The notes under the pieces were generated by a model that was not told the DNA's origin, made no database searches, and saw only the letters and a list, made by a program, of their open reading frames with translations. From positions 17,779 to 81,778 of the forward strand of contig NZ_JAMLJL010000016.1 in NCBI RefSeq assembly GCF_023634845.1: DNA of 64,000 nt, read 5' to 3'. The DNA is from Flavobacterium amniphilum. GTDB lineage: Bacteria > Bacteroidota > Bacteroidia > Flavobacteriales > Flavobacteriaceae. Within the stretch, counting starts at the first letter, position 1. Every line of letters starts with the position of its first letter. The position numbers and the translations under genes were made by a program. This document shows positions 54,872-63,774 of the stretch, piece after piece.

Positions 54872-57800
54872 CTATGCCGTATATAAGTTGTCATTCAACA
54901 ATTGAATAACTTCATCTAATTCGTTGTTAAAAATCTTTTGAATACGCTGTAATCCTCCCTCTTGTTTAAAGGTTTCATTGATATATTCTTTATCAAAAAT
55001 ATCTTCGTGTAACAATTGTTTTTCAAAGCGGTCAATCCATTTCAACTGATGGGTATTCCAGTTTTTCATGGCTTTCACTTTGGCAATGGCATTTTTAATA
55101 CGGTCATCGTGGCTTACTAAAACTGTGTCCAAAGCAAGGGTGCGAATATACGAAATGATATCGGCCGCAATGTTTTGGTTTTTGGCATTTTTCCAAGCTG
55201 CATTGAGGGTTAATTCATTGTAACCTTCCTGATCTAAAAGCAACTTTAATTCTTTCAGAGATTTACGATCCAACTCTGAAGGTTTGGTGCAAATCGTTTG
55301 AATGGCTAAAATCTGATTGCAGTTGTTTTCGATAAATTTTTTAAAATCTTCAATATAATCTTCCGGCTTAGAAGCTTTTCCGTAACCACGTTCTATCTCA
55401 ATAACTTCATCATAATGTTCGGAAACCAATTGCATTTTAGGTTGATACACTTTTTTATCTAGAAAATCCCAAAGCGTTGTATAATTGGCCAATACTTTTT
55501 TTACCGCATCGTTTTCAACAGCCAATAAATTTTCAATAAATTCTTCTGGTGTATCTCCTTTAGCAAAATACATGAACTGCTCCAGCTGGCCATTGTTAAT
55601 TTGCTTCTTTTTACGTTGCAATTTGGCTACAATTTGTTCCAATTGTTTACGGGCACGTTCCGGAGTGTCAATATATTCTAATTCTTCAATTAATTTTTGA
55701 AAGGAGATTGAAGGATTAGAAACCGTCTTCATTTGAGTAAAATCCTCTAGGGCTTCATACACGCGTACCGCATCATAAATCTTGAAGAATTGCTTATTGA
55801 TATCAGGACACAAACGAGTGGCACGTCCTAGCATTTGCTCAAACAAAATACGGGAGCGTACACGACGTAAGAAAACTAAATTGGTAATTTGAGGGACATC
55901 AATACCAGTAGTCAATAAATCGACGGTTACTACAATATTGGGGAACTTTTCGTTTTTAAAACGCTTGGTCAAATTTTCTACATCATACACATTCCCAGTG
56001 ATTTTTTGAATGGCATCTTGTGGCACATCAATGCCTACGTTCTGAAATTCTTCAAAAAGTAATTGTACTATTAAATCAGCATGACTATCCCTAACAGCAA
56101 AAATTAAAGTTTTTTCATCTCCCTCAGGATCAATGTTTTTAACCAACTCTTTAATAACGGCTCTGTTAAAAGGTTCTGTAATCACTAATTTATTGAATTG
56201 TTCAATTTCAATTAATAACTCGTCTTCTAATTCAGCAAGTTCTTCAATAGAATTGGTTTCGGGGTTAAATGCTTTAGGTTTTTCTCCTTTTTCCCAAAGA
56301 ATTCCATTTTCACTTAAATTCGTTTTAATAATGTAGGGCGGTTCATGATCAGTCAAATAACCATCAATTACGGCTTCACGATAGGAATAATTATGAACAG
56401 GACTACCAAATATTTGTGTGGTATGTAAAGCTGGTGTAGCTGTTAAACCAATAATATAAGCATTGAAATATTCGATTACTTTTTTGTATTGCCCTACATA
56501 GTCATTCTCGTCTTTAAACTGTAAATCTCCTTCGTCTATTTCTTTGTCTAAGTTATAGCCGCGATGCGCTTCATCAATGATGATACAATCATAAGCATCA
56601 ATAGGTAAGCTTTCGTTTTCAGAATAAAACAAGCGTTTTACCATACTTTGTACGGTAGCAAAATGCAATCGAGTTTCAGAATCAGGAAAAGCCGTTTTGA
56701 GCTCTTCCATTTTGTACACATTGGAAAAGGTATTTAAATCTTCAACCTTATTGTCTTTAAAGTTTCCTAAAGCTTGAGTCGCAAGTAAACGACGGTCTGT
56801 TAAGAATAAAACTCTTTTAAAGCGATTCGATTTAATAAGTCGGTAAACCAATCCAATGACTGTACGTGTTTTTCCTGTACCGGTTGCCATGACCAAAAGC
56901 GAACGTTTGTCATTAGGATTATTAATGATTTTATCTTCAACTGCTTTAATAGCATCAATTTGATAATAGCGAAGTCCTAAACCTGTTTTATCTCGTAAAT
57001 AGTCATATTCACTGGTCTGCAAACGAGTATTGGCCACCTCATTATTTCTTTTATACAAATCAACCAATCCTTCTGGTGAAAACCAACCGCGTAAAGCTTC
57101 GGCTCTGTTTTTGGGATTGCGGATATCTAAAAACCAGATGCCACTTTTCGTTTTTATTTGCTCCAGATAAGCTCTACCATTGGTAGAAAACAGAAAAGGA
57201 ACTTTAAAAGGTTTCCAATCTCCTAAAAGCGACATTCCTTCTGAAGCTTCAACTAATTCTGAATAGACTTTAGATTGATGCAAATCAGTAGAAATATCTG
57301 TAGCAAACTTTTTAGCTTCAACAAAACCATACAATTCTGTTCCCACAAACAAGGCATAATCAGCCCATTTGCTTCCACAAGGCCATTCAGCAATGGCTTT
57401 GTTTTTACCTTTTTCAGGTAGCGTTTTATTTTTTTTATAATTAAGCAAAGTAGTATCACATTCCCAACCAGCATCACTAAGTTGTTTGTCAATAATCATT
57501 TTGCGGGTTTCCGACTCATCTAAATGGATGTTATTAGCCACACGGACTGATCGTTCTTTTCTTTCTGTTACAAGTTCAGGTGATTGATTGAGTTGATCTA
57601 TTTTTAATTTGTAGTCAGTAATCTCTTTGGATAATTTTTCTAATTGCGCAGTTAAATCAGCTACTTCATTTGTTTGCGTCGTTTCCGGTAACTGATAAAC
57701 GGAATCTCCTAAAAGTGTATTTTCATAGGTTTCATAAAACCATTTACACAATTGATAACTTTTCTTCAGAACAAATAAAGCCTCAGAACTTGTACTGCTT

Positions 57801-58087
57801 CCTTCATGAGTGGCTTTATTACCTGATTTCCTAATGGTGTGAAAAATATCTTTTATAATTTCCGGAATATAATTTTGATAAAAGAGTTGATTAACCCTTT
57901 CAACTTGAGTTCCGTCAAAGTCCTCTAAATTTTCAAATTGCCAAATAAGAAGGGATAATTTTTCAGAAAGTAATCTTGATTTAGCTAATGAAGAACTAGG
58001 ATCAATGAAATATAGCTGTTCTGCTAATTCACAGATTGTAAAAAGTTCTCTGTAGTCATTTTCTAAAAAATAGAACTTTGAAGGCAT
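54872..58087 (-). CDS. hsdR: Type I restriction endonuclease subunit HsdR
   Basis: The 1071-aa motor and nuclease subunit. N-terminal part with a DUF4145-like helical region, then the PD-(D/E)xK nuclease (WADYALFVGTELYGFVEAKKF, about 238-258), helicase motif I VMATGTGKT at about 396-404, motif II IIIDEAHRGYN at about 504-514, then motif III GLTATPA and motif VI LGRATRLCP, and a long helical C-terminal domain. A perfect Bacteroidota promoter lies 27 bp upstream. The gene starts the island; the other RM genes follow on the same strand after the GIY-YIG gene. Confidence 0.95.
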   Translation of the reverse strand: MPSKFYFLENDYRELFTICELAEQLYFIDPSSSLAKSRLLSEKLSLLIWQFENLEDFDGTQVERVNQLFYQNYIPEIIKDIFHTIRKSGNKATHEGSSTSSEALFVLKKSYQLCKWFYETYENTLLGDSVYQLPETTQTNEVADLTAQLEKLSKEITDYKLKIDQLNQSPELVTERKERSVRVANNIHLDESETRKMIIDKQLSDAGWECDTTLLNYKKNKTLPEKGKNKAIAEWPCGSKWADYALFVGTELYGFVEAKKFATDISTDLHQSKVYSELVEASEGMSLLGDWKPFKVPFLFSTNGRAYLEQIKTKSGIWFLDIRNPKNRAEALRGWFSPEGLVDLYKRNNEVANTRLQTSEYDYLRDKTGLGLRYYQIDAIKAVEDKIINNPNDKRSLLVMATGTGKTRTVIGLVYRLIKSNRFKRVLFLTDRRLLATQALGNFKDNKVEDLNTFSNVYKMEELKTAFPDSETRLHFATVQSMVKRLFYSENESLPIDAYDCIIIDEAHRGYNLDKEIDEGDLQFKDENDYVGQYKKVIEYFNAYIIGLTATPALHTTQIFGSPVHNYSYREAVIDGYLTDHEPPYIIKTNLSENGILWEKGEKPKAFNPETNSIEELAELEDELLIEIEQFNKLVITEPFNRAVIKELVKNIDPEGDEKTLIFAVRDSHADLIVQLLFEEFQNVGIDVPQDAIQKITGNVYDVENLTKRFKNEKFPNIVVTVDLLTTGIDVPQITNLVFLRRVRSRILFEQMLGRATRLCPDINKQFFKIYDAVRVYEALEDFTQMKTVSNPSISFQKLIEELEYIDTPERARKQLEQIVAKLQRKKKQINNGQLEQFMYFAKGDTPEEFIENLLAVENDAVKKVLANYTTLWDFLDKKVYQPKMQLVSEHYDEVIEIERGYGKASKPEDYIEDFKKFIENNCNQILAIQTICTKPSELDRKSLKELKLLLDQEGYNELTLNAAWKNAKNQNIAADIISYIRTLALDTVLVSHDDRIKNAIAKVKAMKNWNTHQLKWIDRFEKQLLHEDIFDKEYINETFKQEGGLQRIQKIFNNELDEVIQLLNDNLYTA

Positions 58088-58113
58088 TGAATTGTTATTT
58101 CAGTTAGTTCCCC

Positions 58114-58143
58114 AAACATACCAATTTTCCCCCACACCCACAA
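58114..58143 (-). promoter_or_regulatory. Perfect Bacteroidota promoter for hsdR
   Basis: On the minus strand TTG (58143-58141), 19 bases, then TATGTTTG (58121-58114): exact match to TTG-N19-TAnnTTTG. The hsdR ATG at 58087 is 27 bp downstream. Confidence 0.75.
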
Positions 58144-58189
58144 TCCCCATAAATACTGAATTTACCCCAATAAATAAAAAAAAGAATTG

Positions 58190-58266
58190 TGGCAATTTCA
58201 TTTTCAAAAACCAAATTGCCACAATAGTTGTGGCAAATCCATTTTTGATTTTCTTTTTGCCACAAA
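58190..58266. repeat. GTGGCAATTT hairpin pair
   Basis: GTGGCAATTTCATTTTCAAA...CAAATTGCCAC followed by GTTGTGGCAAATCC...TTTTTGCCACAA: the same two-hairpin module as in blocks A-C, E and G, here alone, between hsdR and the HTH gene. Confidence 0.82.
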
Positions 58267-58319
58267 TTGAGAATGGCAGCATTTTTGTATTCGTTTGGCA
58301 ATCAATTGAAAAACAAAAC

Positions 58320-58856
58320 ATGAAAGCAAAAGAAAATTTTAAAAGTGTATTGGGGATCCCACAGGAAGACATTGCCGTGTTACTCGGCGTGACGCGCACG
58401 CAATGGTCGATGTATGAATTAGGACAAAGAAGTCTGCCGGTACATGCCATGTTGGAGCTTGGGAATATGATGGAGTATATCCAACAGCCAAAGTTTCAGA
58501 GCAAAGAATTGCAAAGCGTACTCAGGGAAGAAGAAGAGCAAAGCAGGAAAGCCATCCAAAAAGAAATGGAAACGACTCAATACAAAATGCTGGTATTGGG
58601 CAAAAAAATAAAAGAAGTCCAAAGACTGCGCAATGAAAACCTTGCTGCTTTGCGGTTGGCTGCTTATCTGGAAACGCAAACCCCGGAGGGATTAACACAC
58701 GGAATGGGGGAGGTAATCAAAGTGAAAGCACTGGCCATGTTTAAAAAATACAATGGCCAACTCGAGAAATTTCAATTACGATCAGCAACCCTCAAACAAC
58801 ACTATAAAGCCATGGATCTGGTTTTGAAAAGCAAAAGGGGAGAACCGGCAGTTTAA
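58320..58856 (+). CDS. HTH protein with coiled-coil C-terminus
   Basis: With the start at 58320 the product is 178 aa. Residues 8-50 form a Cro/C1-like helix-turn-helix (LGIPQEDIAVLLGVTRTQWSMYELGQRSLP). The rest is helical and highly charged (EEEEQSRKAIQKEME; LGKKIKEVQRLRNENLAALRL), probably a coiled coil. Longer frames upstream cover the GTGGCAATTT repeat and are not credible. It faces away from hsdR and ends 4 bp inside the convergent lipoprotein gene. It might regulate the island or be unrelated; the HTH and coiled coil alone do not decide. Confidence 0.72.
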   Translation: MKAKENFKSVLGIPQEDIAVLLGVTRTQWSMYELGQRSLPVHAMLELGNMMEYIQQPKFQSKELQSVLREEEEQSRKAIQKEMETTQYKMLVLGKKIKEVQRLRNENLAALRLAAYLETQTPEGLTHGMGEVIKVKALAMFKKYNGQLEKFQLRSATLKQHYKAMDLVLKSKRGEPAV

Positions 58857-59734
58857 TATCCTTTGCCGGTAAACCAATTGTATTCTTTTATTTTAGTGTA
58901 TTCCTTCGGGACGGTGTTCCGGATTTTAGCGTCCGGGCTTTTTCCGAAACGGTCTTTGGATACCATTACTTTACCCGTTTTTCCTTTGGTATTTCTTTGA
59001 TAGGAAACATATTCGATGGTATCAACCTGTTCACCGTTCCATTTGTATTTATACATTTCGGTTTCTCCCGGATGCCCGTAACATATTCCCCTTATCATCC
59101 CTTCTTTGGGTGAAAAGGTAGGGTTGATGAATTCAAAGCCTTGACTGAAACTTTTTTGGTCCTTGCGTTGTAAATAAACATTGCTGAAACCTTTCAGGCA
59201 GCAACCGCTGGAACCATACCAATTCACTACAAAGTCCTTCAAACCGTCTCCGTTAATATCCTGCAGGGTATCACCCGTATAGGTCATCAACCATTGTTTA
59301 TGGGAAAGGACTTTTTTGTATTCTTTACCGGTTTTGGAAAAGACATCAATGTAGGCATCATTAGGTGTGTTTCTTCTGATGATGAGATGCGGACTATTTT
59401 TCGAGAAGAAAAAACCGCTGGATATTTTGACTTTAATCTGATAGGTGTTGTCGGTTTCTGCTACGGTATAGTTTTCAGTGAAGATGCTTTTACCTTCATA
59501 GCCATTCACTTTTTGTAACACATCATTTAAAAATTTAACCATGTACAGACTGTCTTTCCTTTCTTCTTCGAGTCTTTCTTTTTGGGCTATTACTCTTTCC
59601 CGTTCTTCTTTTTCATGGGCCAATTGGATGCTGTCTTTTGGGTTGGCAACCGTTTTTTCTTTTTGTGGTATATCCTGGCAGGAGGAATTGAAAACAAGTA
59701 AAAGTATTCCGGAGAATAAAATGATGCGGTTCAT
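58853..59734 (-). CDS. Lipoprotein with FG-GAP/EF-hand-like segment
   Basis: 293 aa with a lipoprotein signal (LFSGILLLVFNSSC, Cys at about 19). After a charged helical stretch (EKEERERVIAQKERLEEERKD), a beta-rich domain begins (VNGYEGKSIFTENYTVAETDN). DINGDGLKDFVVNWYGSSGC is a calcium-loop-like DxNxDG motif as found in VCBS/FG-GAP repeat proteins. Several similar proteins in Bacteroidota have no known role. Its 3' end overlaps that of the HTH gene (tail to tail). Confidence 0.8.
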   Translation of the reverse strand: MNRIILFSGILLLVFNSSCQDIPQKEKTVANPKDSIQLAHEKEERERVIAQKERLEEERKDSLYMVKFLNDVLQKVNGYEGKSIFTENYTVAETDNTYQIKVKISSGFFFSKNSPHLIIRRNTPNDAYIDVFSKTGKEYKKVLSHKQWLMTYTGDTLQDINGDGLKDFVVNWYGSSGCCLKGFSNVYLQRKDQKSFSQGFEFINPTFSPKEGMIRGICYGHPGETEMYKYKWNGEQVDTIEYVSYQRNTKGKTGKVMVSKDRFGKSPDAKIRNTVPKEYTKIKEYNWFTGKGY

Positions 59735-59945
59735 GTGGTGGATTGTATAATGAGTATAAATGTAAGCTATAGTTTTTGATTTAGAAAATCTTTTAAAACC
59801 TCGTAACGCTCATTAATTCAGGGGAGAAGCGCCTCACCTAAACCCGGTATTTTTCAGTAAAAATGAATTTTTTTGATTTTTTTTAAGATTTCTGGCACGC
59901 ACTTTGGAAGTAAGAAAAATAGTATTAATCAAAAAATGTACGCTT

Positions 59946-60359
59946 ATGTATTCATTTTCTAAAATTACATCAACAGCAGATTGTGATGTATTAGTAAACT
60001 GGGCTCAGAAAGAGAGAGCCGATTTAGCATTCAGAAAGATTGCTGACGAGAGATTAACTGTTAACTACAGCACTACTTCGGTAGAAATTGATGCTGTACT
60101 CCAAGGAGTACTGGCTGAGATCGCTGCAGTGGAAACGGTAATTGGGGTTTTGCCGGAAGGACCGGCAAAAGAAGCTGAATTAAAACGTAAAGTGCGACTG
60201 GATTACAAAAAATTCTTGTTGGAAAACCGCAAGGATAGTTATGGTTCAGTGGCCTTGCTGGAGAAAGAATTGGATTTAGAGCGAACGACTAAGGAGTTGG
60301 CCGAAATCGATACTTTCATTGCTGGAGTAATCGCCCACAAAGCAAGTTTAGCGGTTTAA
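59946..60359 (+). CDS. Hypothetical helical protein (137 aa)
   Basis: Starting at ATG 59946, the product is almost all helix: an N-terminal MYSFSKITSTADCDVLVNWAQKER, then AVLQGVLAEIAAVETVIGVLPEG, a Lys/Arg-rich stretch and LLEKELDLERTTKELAEIDTFI. It has no signal or membrane helix. I do not recognise the family. The upstream gap (59735-59945) holds no recognisable element. A terminator follows directly. Confidence 0.7.
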   Translation: MYSFSKITSTADCDVLVNWAQKERADLAFRKIADERLTVNYSTTSVEIDAVLQGVLAEIAAVETVIGVLPEGPAKEAELKRKVRLDYKKFLLENRKDSYGSVALLEKELDLERTTKELAEIDTFIAGVIAHKASLAV

Positions 60360-60376
60360 TTTAGTTTTTTAAAAGG

Positions 60377-60404
60377 AAAAGAGTGCTTCACGGCACTCTT
60401 TTTT
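60377..60404 (+). terminator. Rho-independent terminator
   Basis: AAAAGAGTGC / GCACTCTTTT stem with a 6-base loop and a T-run, 18 bp after the preceding stop codon. Confidence 0.85.
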
Positions 60405-60476
60405 ATGCCCGATAATTTTACCAATCCAAGAGGTTAAAATGAACCGGGATGATAGAATGATTGCGTACCTTAGTAT

Positions 60477-61673
60477 ATGCAATATCCACATAAATATCCA
60501 TTGGAAATAAGACTTAAAGCAATACAACTTTGGCATCAGAAAGAGAATGTAAGTCTTATTGCCACGGAGTTGAACATCCCGAGAACAACAATACATTTTT
60601 GGAAGAAGATGTACAATAAAGGAGATTTGATAGGCGGCAAACCACCCATTGTCAAAATTAAAAAAAAGCCGGCCTACCGAAAACTGGAGCATAAATTTAA
60701 AGTAGCCCAAGAAGAACTTAAAGAGGCTAGATTAGAACTGCGCATACTCAGAAAAGGAAAAGAGTATCTTTTAAAAACAACAGCTGAAAAATATGAATTT
60801 ATCTATCAGAATAAATCCAGATACTCCGTTGCAGTTATGTGCAGGGCATTTGAAATTTGTGCCTCAAATTACCACAGATGGTGCCGTGATCCGGTATCAA
60901 TCCGGAAAGAATATAAAAGCGTAATGATTCAGGAAATAAAAAAAGTGTTTAATGAACATCAGGGAAGATATGGCAGCAGGAGGATTGCCGTTGAATTGCA
61001 AAAGCAAGGTTATAAGATCTCACAGGTTACTGCTTGTCGTTATATGAAAGAAGCCGGTTTAAAAGTGATAGGAGAGGGGAGGTATAGTATCACGACAACT
61101 CCCAAACATTTGTATCCGGTTGCAGAAAACAAACTGATGCAATGGCATAAGGTGTCCCATTACAATGAAATATGGGTTTCTGATATTATGTATGTCCGGA
61201 TGGGCGGATACCGTGACTGGTTATTCCTTACTGTCATCATTGATTTATTTGACCGGAAAATAATTGGTTGGTCCCTTAGTGAGAGCATGAAAACGAAAGA
61301 CACCACCATTCTGGCTTTTGAAAAAGCGGAACGTGACCGGCCGTTGAAAGAAGGCGCTCCCTTGATTTTCCATTCGGACGGGGGAGCACAATATGCTTGT
61401 AATGAATTTACGTCATTATTAAGAAAGAATACATTTATTGTCCAAAGTATGAACAGGAAGAAGAATCTTTGGGATAAGGCCGTTACCGGTAGTTTTTTTA
61501 GTATCCTGAAATTGGAATTGATCAATAAAAATGTGTATAAAACCAAAGAACAGGCAGAAGCATCGATCTACGATTACATCGAAAATTATTACAACAAAAC
61601 CAGAAGGCATATTGCTTTAGATAATAAAACCATTACAGAGTTTCATGAGCTTAGTGGATTGAAAAATTTTTGA
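60477..61673 (+). CDS. IS3-family transposase copy 1, catalytic Glu replaced
   Basis: 398 aa in a single frame: N-terminal HTH (EIRLKAIQLWHQKENVSLIATEL), a coiled-coil zone, an HTH_21-like block (HQGRYGSRRIAVELQKQGY) and an rve integrase core (residues about 228-390). The DDE triad should be Asp236 (VSDIMYV), Asp301 (FHSDGGAQY) and a Glu in the WDxAVxESFF block; here that position is Gly338 (WDKAVTGSFF, codon at 61488). HSDRG is also changed to HSDGG. So the enzyme is very probably inactive, though the frame is intact. Unlike most IS3 members, no orfA/orfB frameshift is needed. Confidence 0.88.
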   Translation: MQYPHKYPLEIRLKAIQLWHQKENVSLIATELNIPRTTIHFWKKMYNKGDLIGGKPPIVKIKKKPAYRKLEHKFKVAQEELKEARLELRILRKGKEYLLKTTAEKYEFIYQNKSRYSVAVMCRAFEICASNYHRWCRDPVSIRKEYKSVMIQEIKKVFNEHQGRYGSRRIAVELQKQGYKISQVTACRYMKEAGLKVIGEGRYSITTTPKHLYPVAENKLMQWHKVSHYNEIWVSDIMYVRMGGYRDWLFLTVIIDLFDRKIIGWSLSESMKTKDTTILAFEKAERDRPLKEGAPLIFHSDGGAQYACNEFTSLLRKNTFIVQSMNRKKNLWDKAVTGSFFSILKLELINKNVYKTKEQAEASIYDYIENYYNKTRRHIALDNKTITEFHELSGLKNF

Positions 61674-61752
61674 TTGTTTTTTTTCTCTAATTGTACAAAT
61701 CCAACAGTTTTAAATGAAAACAGGATGACACAATGTTTATGTATTTTAGTAT

Positions 61753-62937
61753 ATGAATTATCATGATGAGTACCCATTGGAAATTAAGCTCAATGCAATA
61801 AAATTGTGCCACCAGAAAGAGAGTATAAGACTTGTTGCCCTGGAGTTGAATATTTCGGAAATGACATTATATAATTGGAAGGCGATGTACCGTAAAGGAA
61901 ACTTAATTGGCGGCAAGCTAACCATTGTTGTAATTGAAAAAAGTCTGGCCTACCGAAAACTGGAACATAAATTTAATGTAACCAGGAAAGCACTTAAAGA
62001 GACCAAATTAGAGCTGCAGATACTCCGAAAAGGAAAAGAATTCCTTTTAAGAACAACAATTGAAAAATATGAATTTATTCGTCAGAATAAATCCAAATAT
62101 CCCATTGCACTTATGTGCAGGGTATTTAAAGTTCATCAATGTAATTATTGCAGGTGGTGCCTCAACCCGGTTTCAACCCGGAAAGAAAATAAAAGAGTGG
62201 TGATGCAGGAAATAAAAAGAGTATTTTATGAGCATAAAGGAAGGCATGGGGACCAAAGGATTGCTTTTGAACTTCAGGCAGCCGGATTTAAAATCTCTCA
62301 GGAATTGGTTCGTAATTATATGAAAGAAGCTGGTTTAAAAGTGATAAGAGAGAAGCGATATATTATTACGACAAATTCCAGACATCACTATCCGGTTCGG
62401 GAAAATAAACTTAGTCAGCAATTTAAACCGTCCCGGTACAATGAAGTATGGGTATCTGATATTACGTATGTCCGTATGGGCGGATACCGGGATTGGTTAT
62501 TCCTTACTGTCATCATCGATTTATTTGACCGGAAAATAATTGGCTGGGCATTAAGTGAGGGAATGGCGGCACAAAAAACAACTTTAGTAGCTTTTAAAAT
62601 GGCGGTTTCCAGAAGACCTATAGGAAAATATCCATTAATTTTTCATTCAGACAGAGGAGCACAGTATGCCTGTAATGAGTTTACCTTTGCATTAAAGAGG
62701 CATCCTTCAATTATCCAGAGCATGAGCAGGAAAGGGAATATGTGGGACAATGCAGTGGCAGAAAGTTTTTTTAGTATTCTGAAATTGGAACTGATCAATG
62801 AAAATGTGTATAAGACCAAAAAACAGGCAGAAGCATCAATCTACGATTACATCGAAAACTATTACAACAAAGTCAGAAGACACAGTGCTTTGGGCAATAT
62901 GACGATTGATGAGTTTCATGAATCATTAAAAAAATAG
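61753..62937 (+). CDS. IS3-family transposase copy 2, intact DDE triad
   Basis: 394 aa, very similar to copy 1 throughout. The same HTH (EIKLNAIKLCHQKESIRLVAL) and rve core are present. The triad is complete: Asp236 (VSDITYV), Asp300 (FHSDRGAQY) and Glu337 (WDNAVAESFF). It starts 79 bp after copy 1 and keeps its own leader. It could be active and could, in principle, also mobilise copy 1. Confidence 0.9.
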   Translation: MNYHDEYPLEIKLNAIKLCHQKESIRLVALELNISEMTLYNWKAMYRKGNLIGGKLTIVVIEKSLAYRKLEHKFNVTRKALKETKLELQILRKGKEFLLRTTIEKYEFIRQNKSKYPIALMCRVFKVHQCNYCRWCLNPVSTRKENKRVVMQEIKRVFYEHKGRHGDQRIAFELQAAGFKISQELVRNYMKEAGLKVIREKRYIITTNSRHHYPVRENKLSQQFKPSRYNEVWVSDITYVRMGGYRDWLFLTVIIDLFDRKIIGWALSEGMAAQKTTLVAFKMAVSRRPIGKYPLIFHSDRGAQYACNEFTFALKRHPSIIQSMSRKGNMWDNAVAESFFSILKLELINENVYKTKKQAEASIYDYIENYYNKVRRHSALGNMTIDEFHESLKK

Positions 62938-62974
62938 TTTTTGTATTATCTTTTTTGTATTAGTCTCCCTAACA

Positions 62975-63003
62975 AAAATCCCAGTCGTCATGACTGGGAT
63001 TTT
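62975..63003. terminator. Perfect 12-bp stem terminator
   Basis: AAAATCCCAGTC and GACTGGGATTTT form a perfect stem with a 5-base loop, 37 bp after the second transposase. Confidence 0.85.
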
Positions 63004-63078
63004 ATCTTTCTTTTTATGCTAAAAAGATAGCTTTTGGAGTATCTTTTTCGTGTTCGTCACCTGATTTTCAAAATAGTT

Positions 63079-63162
63079 ATTAGCCAAAAATAGGTTACCA
63101 ACACATCTGATACATTACCCATTAGCTAAAAACAGGCTATCAACACATCTGAAACATTACCC
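63079..63162. repeat. 42-bp direct repeat, two copies plus remnant
   Basis: ATTAGCCAAAAATAGGTTAC... (63079-63120) and ATTAGCTAAAAACAGGCTAT... (63121-63162) share 37 of 42 bases, both ending in AACATTACCC or ATACATTACCC. A shorter remnant (ATTACCTGTCC...TGATACATTGCC) follows up to 63190, overlapping the end of the next gene. Confidence 0.75.
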
Positions 63163-63172
63163 ATTACCTGTC

Positions 63173-63706
63173 CTAATTTGATACATTGCCAACAATTATT
63201 TCTTTAGTGTTCTCTGTAACATTATAAATAATTATCAATCTAGGGGTCCAATTCATCAATGAAGTATCAAGATTATGAGTTTTACCATCACTGCCTTTTA
63301 TGGTTCCAGCCTGATTTGATTCTTCAATTATACTTTTACTCAAATTACTAAAAACATATTGATACTTTTGCAAATTATCACTTTTAATTTCACACAAAAC
63401 ATTATTATATGAACCCATAAAAACAGAAGAATTAGCATTCTTTCTAAATTTATTTACGTCGCCTAAGAAAACTTTTCTAGGAGCATCATTAATAATATAT
63501 TTCATTACCCCATTTTCAAACTTGGAACTTACCATTATCACTTTCAATTCTTCTTCAAAATTATGCAACCTGTAAGACTCAATATAATCATCTAAAGAAG
63601 TAACTATTGACTTACTACCATTCATCTTTGTAGATGAACACGAGAAACAAAATAGTAAAATAAATAGTATCAATTTATTTACTTGTCGGAGGATAAAATC
63701 TTTCAT
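63173..63706 (-). CDS. Hypothetical lipoprotein (177 aa)
   Basis: With the start at 63706 the protein begins KDFILRQVNKLILFILLFCFSC, a lipoprotein signal with the lipobox at FCFSC. The mature part (SKSIVTSLDDYIESYRLHNFEEELKVIMV, then GDVNKFRKNANSSVFMGSYNNVLCE, then NWTPRLIIIYNVTENTKEIIVG) is not recognised. A longer frame starts at 63760 but adds a leader that spoils the signal. The end of the gene abuts the 42-bp repeat remnant, and an IS110-like gene follows upstream, so the setting is mobile. Confidence 0.65.
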   Translation of the reverse strand: MKDFILRQVNKLILFILLFCFSCSSTKMNGSKSIVTSLDDYIESYRLHNFEEELKVIMVSSKFENGVMKYIINDAPRKVFLGDVNKFRKNANSSVFMGSYNNVLCEIKSDNLQKYQYVFSNLSKSIIEESNQAGTIKGSDGKTHNLDTSLMNWTPRLIIIYNVTENTKEIIVGNVSN

Positions 63707-63774
63707 TATCATATCTGTAAGTTTTTTTAACCCGATAGCGCATTCTATGATAAAAAACAACTTTAATTAAACAA

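Larger units (their letters stand above)
60420..62940 (+). mobile_element. Two tandem, diverged IS3-type elements
   Basis: Two transposase genes of nearly the same length lie head to tail. Each is preceded by a similar 65-bp leader (for example AATTTTACCAATCCAAGAGG and AATTGTACAAATCCAACAGT, both ending TTAGTATATG just before the start codon), so the duplication includes the left end of the element. I could not define right ends or inverted repeats by eye, and no target duplication is visible. Genes 1 and 2 clearly differ in sequence, so the duplication is not recent. Confidence 0.6.

Noticed and set aside
58092..58319. N-terminal extension of the HTH protein
   Set aside because: It translates the hsdR promoter and the GTGGCAATTT hairpins.
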